Origin: Dactylonectria macrodidyma
Lineage: Eukaryota; Ascomycota; Sordariomycetes; Hypocreales; Nectriaceae
Assembly (NCBI GenBank): GCA_020744425.1
Contig: JAGMUV010000005.1
Span: forward strand, 3,720,001-3,784,000
Length of the DNA stretch: 64,000 nucleotides
Direction: 5' to 3'
Below, in pieces: positions 58,187 through 64,000 of this stretch. Under the pieces are notes generated by a model. The model was given only the letters and a program-made list of their open reading frames with translations, did not search any database and had not been told where the DNA came from. The translations under genes were made by a program, and so were the position numbers. Every line of letters begins with the position of its first letter. The stretch's first letter is position 1.

Positions 58187-60233
58187 CTAAGAACTGCAGC
58201 TACACTGCATCGCCCGTTCAAGCTTGGGAGGGTCGGCAGTCCACCGAGTCTCCTCCTCGCTGTCGCCCTCGAATTTAACACCATCGATTGTCTGCCCGTT
58301 CCACGAATCCTCAAAGGGGTGAAGGGCGAGGTGCATGACACGATCGAGCACTTCCCTTTCGTCCTCCTTTTCTACGCGTCGGATAACCTCGTCCATGATC
58401 CAGCCTCGCGGAACGAAGTTGGGGTTCACCTGCTTCATGGCTTGGATTCTCTCCTGTTCCCGGCCTTCTGACACGTTGCCGTCAGCCTCCTTCCAGTCTT
58501 CAATAATTCGTTCCCGCCAGCTGGCCAACCATTTGGCTAATCGCTGCCGAGCTTTGTTCTCGTCGAGCGTCTTTGGCGGTCCCTCTTTGTGGAAGAAAAT
58601 CGACGCCGTCTGCTCCCTTGCCTCTTCCGTGACCAGTTCTTCCAACTTGACAGAGCTCAACCGACGGAAGAAGTGGTGAAAGTCCAGTTCCAGAGCTTCT
58701 AAAGTGTCGAGTGCCTCGCTGAAGAGGACATCAAAATCGGAGTCTTGAAAATGGCGAAGTCCCAGTCGCGCAGTCATGAGTCTCTTGTACTCAGCCAAAA
58801 AGGTAGCTTTGTACTCCTCGCCAACCTGCCCAATAAGCTTCTCTGCTCTGGCGATAATCTCTGCTTCCTGGCCTTCCTTGACGCCTTCCTCGATGTAGGT
58901 CGGATCATCGATGCCAGCACCCATACCCATCGGCTCACCAAGGGCCTCTCCCAACCGGACGAGGTTCCACCAGATAATGGTGGGCTGGTTCTTGTAGCTA
59001 TACCGAAGCGCGTGATCGTCATGGTTGGGCGTGTACATAGGATCGAAGTTGTCCATAAAAGCAAACGGGCCAAAGTCGATCGACAATCCGTAGACAGAAG
59101 TGTTGTCAGTGTTCTGGCCCATCTTCAGTTAGCATTCATGCGTTCGAGCTCGTAGCAATTTGAAGGAGTCTTACCAGCACGCCATTCATAAACCCATATG
59201 CTTGCCAGTTGGCAACCACCTTGGCATTGCGCCTCACAATCTCTCGGTAGAGCCGGGTGAATCTGTTCTCGGCAGCATCGTCGGGGCCCTCGATCTCGTT
59301 GGCGGCCACACCGCGCTTCGGCAAAAGCGACGTCGTTGGGTTCTCTGGGTCCTCCAGTCGGCCAGGCAGCTTGTCCCAGCCGCCAAAGACGTCCTCGGCA
59401 ATGTAGGTGGCGAGCTTCCGGATCATATCACGATCGCCTCTAGCGCGTAGTATATCGAAGCTGCCCAACCGGAGCCAAGTCTGCGCAAACCGCAGAACAA
59501 TGGCTCCCGGTTCAGCCCTCTCTCGATAAACTGTAGAATTCGGAAGATTCGTAAGCGAAAGCGCCCTCGTGGTAGGTATGCGCAGCGCGTGTAAAGCTTC
59601 TGAGACGACAAATTCCCTGATGCTAGATCGCAGGACAGCCTTGCCGTCCGCAAAGCGAGAGTACGGTGTCAACCCCGCGCCTTTCAGCTGCAACTCGTAT
59701 CGCTCTCCCGACTCGGGGTTTGTGGTCTCGAAGAGCGAGATTGCTCTTCCATCGCCTAGCTGCCCAGCCCATTGACCAAACTGGAAGCCTCCATAACATT
59801 GCGCCCAGGGATACCCGCCTTCAAGTTTCTCCTCATCCCACCCATACAACTTGTTGCCAGCTACAAACTGTCGAAAATCATCCGTCTTCTCTTCGCCATC
59901 CTTGATTCCCAGATCGCGCATGGCAGCTGGGCTGACCCCGATGAGTTCCGGGTTCTTCTGCTCTTCGGGGCGCACCCACGAAAAGATTGCATTTCGAACC
60001 TGTCGAGGTCTAATATGGTCTCGCGGGGTCTTGTGGGAGTCGGCCGGTGTCGGAAAGAGAGCGTCGGCGGGCAGCGATTCGGTGAAGTGCCACGACTTGG
60101 GAAGGTCGGCCAGAGAAGCGCCTTTGTAGGATGAGGGCGGCGATGCGCCGTTGGAGATGTGAGAAGCCATGATGATGGGGAATTTCGCTGAACGGTGCAC
60201 AGCTCGACAGAACGCAACACGGCGGAGCATCAA
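58187..60233 (-). CDS. fmp40: Mitochondrial SelO/YdiU pseudokinase AMPylase (Fmp40)
   Basis: Protein adenylyltransferase of the SelO family, which transfers AMP to Ser/Thr/Tyr of redox proteins in mitochondria and bacteria. Two exons: 60233-59175 and 59122-58187; phase 0 joining makes NGVLMGQNTDNTSVYGL and 664 aa in total. The start region (MMLRRVAFCRAVHRSAKF) looks like a mitochondrial presequence. Landmarks are YELQLKGAGLTPYSRFADGK with the nucleotide-binding Lys, RSSIREFVVSEALHAL (the paired Glu), LRFAQTWLRLGSFD, and metal-binding QNTDN and DFGPFAFMD. The C-terminus is QCSCSS; the antepenultimate Cys stands where vertebrate SelO carries selenocysteine. It is divergent from the aldo-keto reductase gene. 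Confidence 0.95.
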
Positions 60234-61311
60234 CGGCGAGTTTATATGTGGGTGATGTGTTTAGGAAAGCATATGAAATATCTTGGTGATGGAAAGCAAC
60301 GATGACCAAGCACACATTGCGCTGCGCTATTCTAGCACACGGAAATACACGGTGGCGACTGCGTCACCACGGTTATCATCGCCGTCTTGGACAAATTTCC
60401 GTCCTCTAGAGGTAGCTTGATCTTTACTAACGGATTTAATTACCCCACACTCACACGCATTCTGCCGTATCCCAAGCTCACCTAGACGCATGCCAGACGG
60501 AACCGATCCGCACCCGTCTTCACAGATCCAAACGTTGAACGGAGCTAGGACATAAGAAACCTCGACTCATGACATTATGTCCTCGGAATATTAGTTGCTT
60601 CTTAGAAAAATCGCAGAAAGTAGGTCGCCATCGCCACAAACGATGTCGCCACCTTGTTCAACACCATCGCCGTATCCCCTACCCTATATCATGACGTCGG
60701 AAGTGGGATGGTGGGATGGGTAACACGGCCGGAGTTCCGAACGGGTACCGAGCTTTGAGCTACGTATGAGCTGTGAGCTGTGGACGGATGTCGAAATCCT
60801 ACCAGATCTTCAAGATAAGTGAGTACGGAATAGAGGCCATAGGAATCATTTCTTATCCGCATTGGTGTGATTTGAAAACTCACGTTGTTGCATACGGCCA
60901 TAGGCAATATGATAGACAAAGCTGAAACTCTACAACGAGTGTCTGGCGGCTGAGATATATCATTAGACGGAACCGCTTCTGGCATGGCACGAGAAGAAGC
61001 AATTATGCCGACATAGCTTGCCACAGCCGTTGCCGACGTCTAAGAAGGGCATACCAATGCACCCTTCGCCGATTTCGGGTGACAAATCACGGCATTGTCC
61101 CGCCCGGCCTCGCAAGCTCCCAAAGTTACCCCCATCTCGTCATGACCAGCGGGTCTACTTAAAACGACGCAAACATCCCACTCTTGAGCTGAATTATTTT
61201 ACTATATCTCAGCCATTCCTCATCAAACTCCCTCTTTGGCCCTCAACTCATTCCAACTGGATCAGGAGAAACATATCCACCAAGTCAAGCTTGAGATCTG
61301 AACCCGTCGCC
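60234..61311. promoter_or_regulatory. Divergent promoter of SelO and aldo-keto reductase
   Basis: A 1.1 kb bidirectional spacer. A TACGTA palindrome occurs near 60763. No coding signal is seen. Confidence 0.4.
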
Positions 61312-62371
61312 ATGGCCGGAACCCCACTGGACATTCCCCACGTCAAGCTTAATGACGGCAACGAGATCCCGGTGGTAAGTTCTACCCCTCAAAAGGACGT
61401 ACCTCGAAGCAATGCGATACTCATGAGACACTGCAACCATATCCCATTGGTAAATCGATAATCTAACTGGGATATCTGTTCATAGCTCGCATACGGCCTC
61501 GGAACTGCCCGATACAAGGACGATGCCGACGCGCCTCTTGACAACGAGATCGTCGAGCTTACCAAGAAGGCAATTGAGCTTGGATACCGTCATCTGGATG
61601 GCGCAGAAGGTTAGTAGTGACTCAAGCAAAAGCCGGGGAACTCTATCTGACACAGTCCCAGTCTACGGAAACGAGGCAGAGCTCGGAGCTGCCATCAAGG
61701 CTGCCGGGGTCCCTCGCGACCAGCTCTTCGTCACCACCAAGATCAGTGCCACCCAGAAGAAGAACACCCTCGAAGCATTCAACATCTCCCTTCAAAAACT
61801 CGGCCTCGATTATGTGGACCTCTACCTGATCCACGGTGCTTGGTTCGCCGACTCCGATGAGGAGCTCCAGGTGAAATGGGCCGATCTGGAAGCCATCAAG
61901 GAATCTGGCCGCGCCAAATCCATTGGTGTCTCGAACCTGCTCCAGGGCCAGCTCCAGACCGTTCTTAAGACGGCCAAGATCCCCCCTGCTATCAACCAGA
62001 TCGAGTATCACCCCTATCTTCAGCACGGTGACCTCGTCGCATTCCACAAGAAGCACAACATTGCTGTCTCATCCTACGGTCCACTCACCCCGATTGTGAC
62101 CGCCAAGGGCGGACCTGTTGACCCCTATTGGAAGAAGCTGGCTGAAAAGTATGGCGTAACGGATTCCGACATTGGTCTGCGATGGATTATTGACCAAGGT
62201 ATCGTGGCGCTTACGACGAGCTCCAAGTCCTCGAGGCTCGAAGGTTACTTAGCCAACCTGCCCAAGTTTAAGCTAACCGAGGAGGAGGTTACTGAGATCG
62301 CCAGACTGGGAGAACAGAAGCACTTCCGTGGGTTCTGGAAGAACAAGTTCGCCCCTGATGATAGGAGCTAA
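61312..62371 (+). CDS. Aldo-keto reductase
   Basis: NADPH-dependent reductase of small carbonyl compounds, cytosolic (no targeting signal). Three exons: 61312-61374, 61486-61609 and 61662-62371, giving 298 aa. The catalytic tetrad is visible as HLDGAEVYGNE (Asp and Tyr), FVTTKI (Lys) and LIHG (His). [21 protein letters not shown] and the cofactor-loop segment [16 protein letters not shown] also fit. I chose the acceptor at 61660-61661 because it gives the D-x-A-x-x-Y spacing of the family; an AG six bases upstream would insert two residues. It most resembles the fungal AKR3-type (yeast Ydl124w) enzymes. The physiological substrate is unknown. Confidence 0.93.
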
Positions 62372-62533
62372 GTCGCTGGCTGGCCTCGGCTCTTAATGAT
62401 CATGACAAGCACACGTGCTCGGCGCTATGATGTGAATATCAAGATTCACTGCAAAAGTATAAATATAAATGAACTGCACTTTATGTATGTGATCTTTGCC
62501 CGTGTAAACTGAAACTGGGTGTGATATCATTAT

Positions 62534-63745
62534 TCATAACTCATCGTCGGAATCGGTTTCGCTACCCGCAGGAGCTGGGGCTGGCTTTTTGTTAAATGGG
62601 AGGTTTCTAGGTGGAGGAGCCTTCTCTGTTGCTGAGAGTTTCGGGGGTTCCGTACGACGGTGAGAGGCTGATCCGGCGGTGTTCGGTGGAGGGGCGTCAT
62701 TATCGTCGTCATCACCACTTGCTTCGGAGGCGGTGCCCTCGGTAGTGTTTCCGGGGTCAGTGTCCTCCAACTCTTGTTTGATGTCAACGTCCATAGCCTG
62801 ATCGCCAACATCGTTATCCGAGTCCTCTTCAACTATCTTCGAGGCTGGTGCCTTTCTCTTCATCGCCCTGGACTGGCCAGCTTTACGAGCAGGCTTAGAT
62901 GGCCTAGTAGATTTGGGAGGGGCAGTGGCTTGCTGTGGCTGCGAAGACTCTGGATGACTGGAACCGAGAGAGCTAGCTGCTAGAGCTAGCTGTTGCTCAC
63001 GAATTTTCATCTTTTTCTCATTCAGAAGATCCCGGAACTTCTGCAGCAAGACTGTCTCATCTTTGTCTTTAGCTTGGATCAGCTCCTCGAGCTGGGACTG
63101 AAGCTGGGCCACGGCGGCCTCCGAGTCATGCGATTTGACTCTCAAATCCGCGACAGTCTGTTTGCCCACGGCAGATGCCTCAACGGCAGCTCCGCACCAC
63201 TCAAACAATTCAATGGCCTCATCTGGATCATAATTCAGTGTAATGGCGCCCAGGCGTTGCTAAAACGGTTAGTACGTGATCTGAGTTTCAGAAGGATGGT
63301 ATGATGTCCTTACTGTAATACCTTGTGTCTCTTTTCGGATGGTGATTGATATGGAGGCTTCACTCTGGACAGTCGCCGTCGCCTGGATACCTGGGAGTGG
63401 TTCCTGTGTGAATAGTGACTCAAGAATTCCCTGCCATTCCGGCTCAGAAGCAGGGCAATTCTTGACCCTGAGTGAAGCTGCCCGATCTTGTTTCACTACA
63501 GGAGAGGTTAGATCGAAGATTACGAGTTTATGCGTCAGTGCGTGGCACAAATTGCGGACTGGGATTTGATATTGCACCGCGAGGGGACAATGAGATGACT
63601 TGCATGAAGCATTATACGGCGCCTCGCCCTCAGTGCCAACCAGCTTGAGGTCCAAGGCCCGCGAGCCCTTGGGTGTGACTTGCACAAGGACAAAGGCCGA
63701 TTCGTCATCGCTGCGGGGGAATCGCAGGATCCTGGTACGCACCAT
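62534..63745 (-). CDS. xrcc4: XRCC4-like NHEJ protein (Lif1 counterpart)
   Basis: Partner of DNA ligase IV in non-homologous end joining. Two exons: 63745-63314 and 63259-62534; the 54-nt intron has donor GTAAGG, a GTACTAACC branch and acceptor TTTTAG. Phase 0 joining gives 385 aa. Residues about 1-160 should form the XRCC4 head domain. The helical stalk then runs from about residue 160, and LLQKFRDLLNEKKMKIREQQ closely parallels the human XRCC4 stalk segment with LNEKKTKIR. The C-terminal 150 residues are low-complexity, acidic and Ser/Pro-rich with a basic patch (RAMKRKAPASK, possible nuclear signal), ending in SDDEL. The stop lies 162 bp from the convergent aldo-keto reductase stop. Confidence 0.88.
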
Positions 63746-64000
63746 TGGGAGGTGTTTTTGACCAAGGCCAGGACTAAATCTTGGTGGGCGGCAAGGATTT
63801 CAGTAATATGGATGAGACACCGGATTCAGCCTCTGTGTAGCATGAGGACAGATTTATGGACGGCCAACTGAACAGCCAAAACGATGATCAAGGACGATGG
63901 GCGTTGGAAACAGGATTCCGGAGTCGATTGAGGCGAATAGTTGCAAGGAAGGAATGATGATCCAACAGGGTCTGGGCACGTTGATAGAGAGAAACACGAG

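Overview
The window is nuclear DNA of a filamentous ascomycete, most likely a Sordariomycete and plausibly Hypocreales. The evidence is the gene set (complex I 78 kDa subunit, p150Glued dynactin, RVB1, TAF13, SOK1/TCP11, Uds1, XRCC4, ATG37, SelO/FMP40). It is supported by short introns of about 50-160 nt with GTANGT-type donors and CTAAC branch sites, C-rich third codon positions, and kilobase-scale gaps between genes. There are no operons, ribosome binding sites, CRISPR arrays or intact transposons, and I found no convincing tRNA or rRNA gene by eye. The species cannot be fixed from this window.

Layout, left to right: p150Glued dynactin (-), a Rox1/Ste11-type HMG-box factor (-), the AAA+ ATPase RVB1 (-), an EamA/DMT-family membrane transporter (-), TAF13 (-), and, divergent from it, a tiny four-exon gene for a Kish/TMEM167-type secretory protein (+). 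A 9.7 kb stretch without a supportable protein gene (15402-25066) follows, rich in simple repeats and TACGTA palindromes. It ends at SOK1/TCP11 (+), which probably has a long, intron-containing 5' leader. Then come a 1072-residue Uds1 coiled-coil protein (-) with 35-residue tandem repeats, a rhomboid-like Dsc2 subunit (-), a small membrane ORF whose stop overlaps an AUG of a nine-exon SLAC1/Mae1-family anion transporter (+), a mitochondrial PP2C of the pyruvate dehydrogenase phosphatase type (-), a KPWE-domain PEX39-like protein (+), a Pumilio-repeat protein (-), mitochondrial ribosomal protein S33 (-), an RNase III of the Rnt1 type (+), ATG37 (+), an unrecognised 216-residue protein (+), complex I 78 kDa subunit (-), SelO/FMP40 (-), an aldo-keto reductase (+) and XRCC4 (-).

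Most genes are housekeeping genes with independent promoters rather than a pathway cluster. Loose themes are mitochondria (PP2C, MRPS33, NDUFS1 homologue, SelO), peroxisome biology (PEX39-like, ATG37) and cytoskeleton or septation (p150Glued, Uds1). Exon boundaries were worked out by hand from splice signals, frame continuity and recalled family conservation; total lengths agree well with the families (RVB1 458 aa, Kish 71, MRPS33 105, 78 kDa subunit 742). The points most worth a second look are the small ORF at 37895-38095, the gene-poor 15.4-25.0 kb interval, the PEX39-like gene, the 8-nt and 15-nt micro-exons, and the Uds1 minisatellite.
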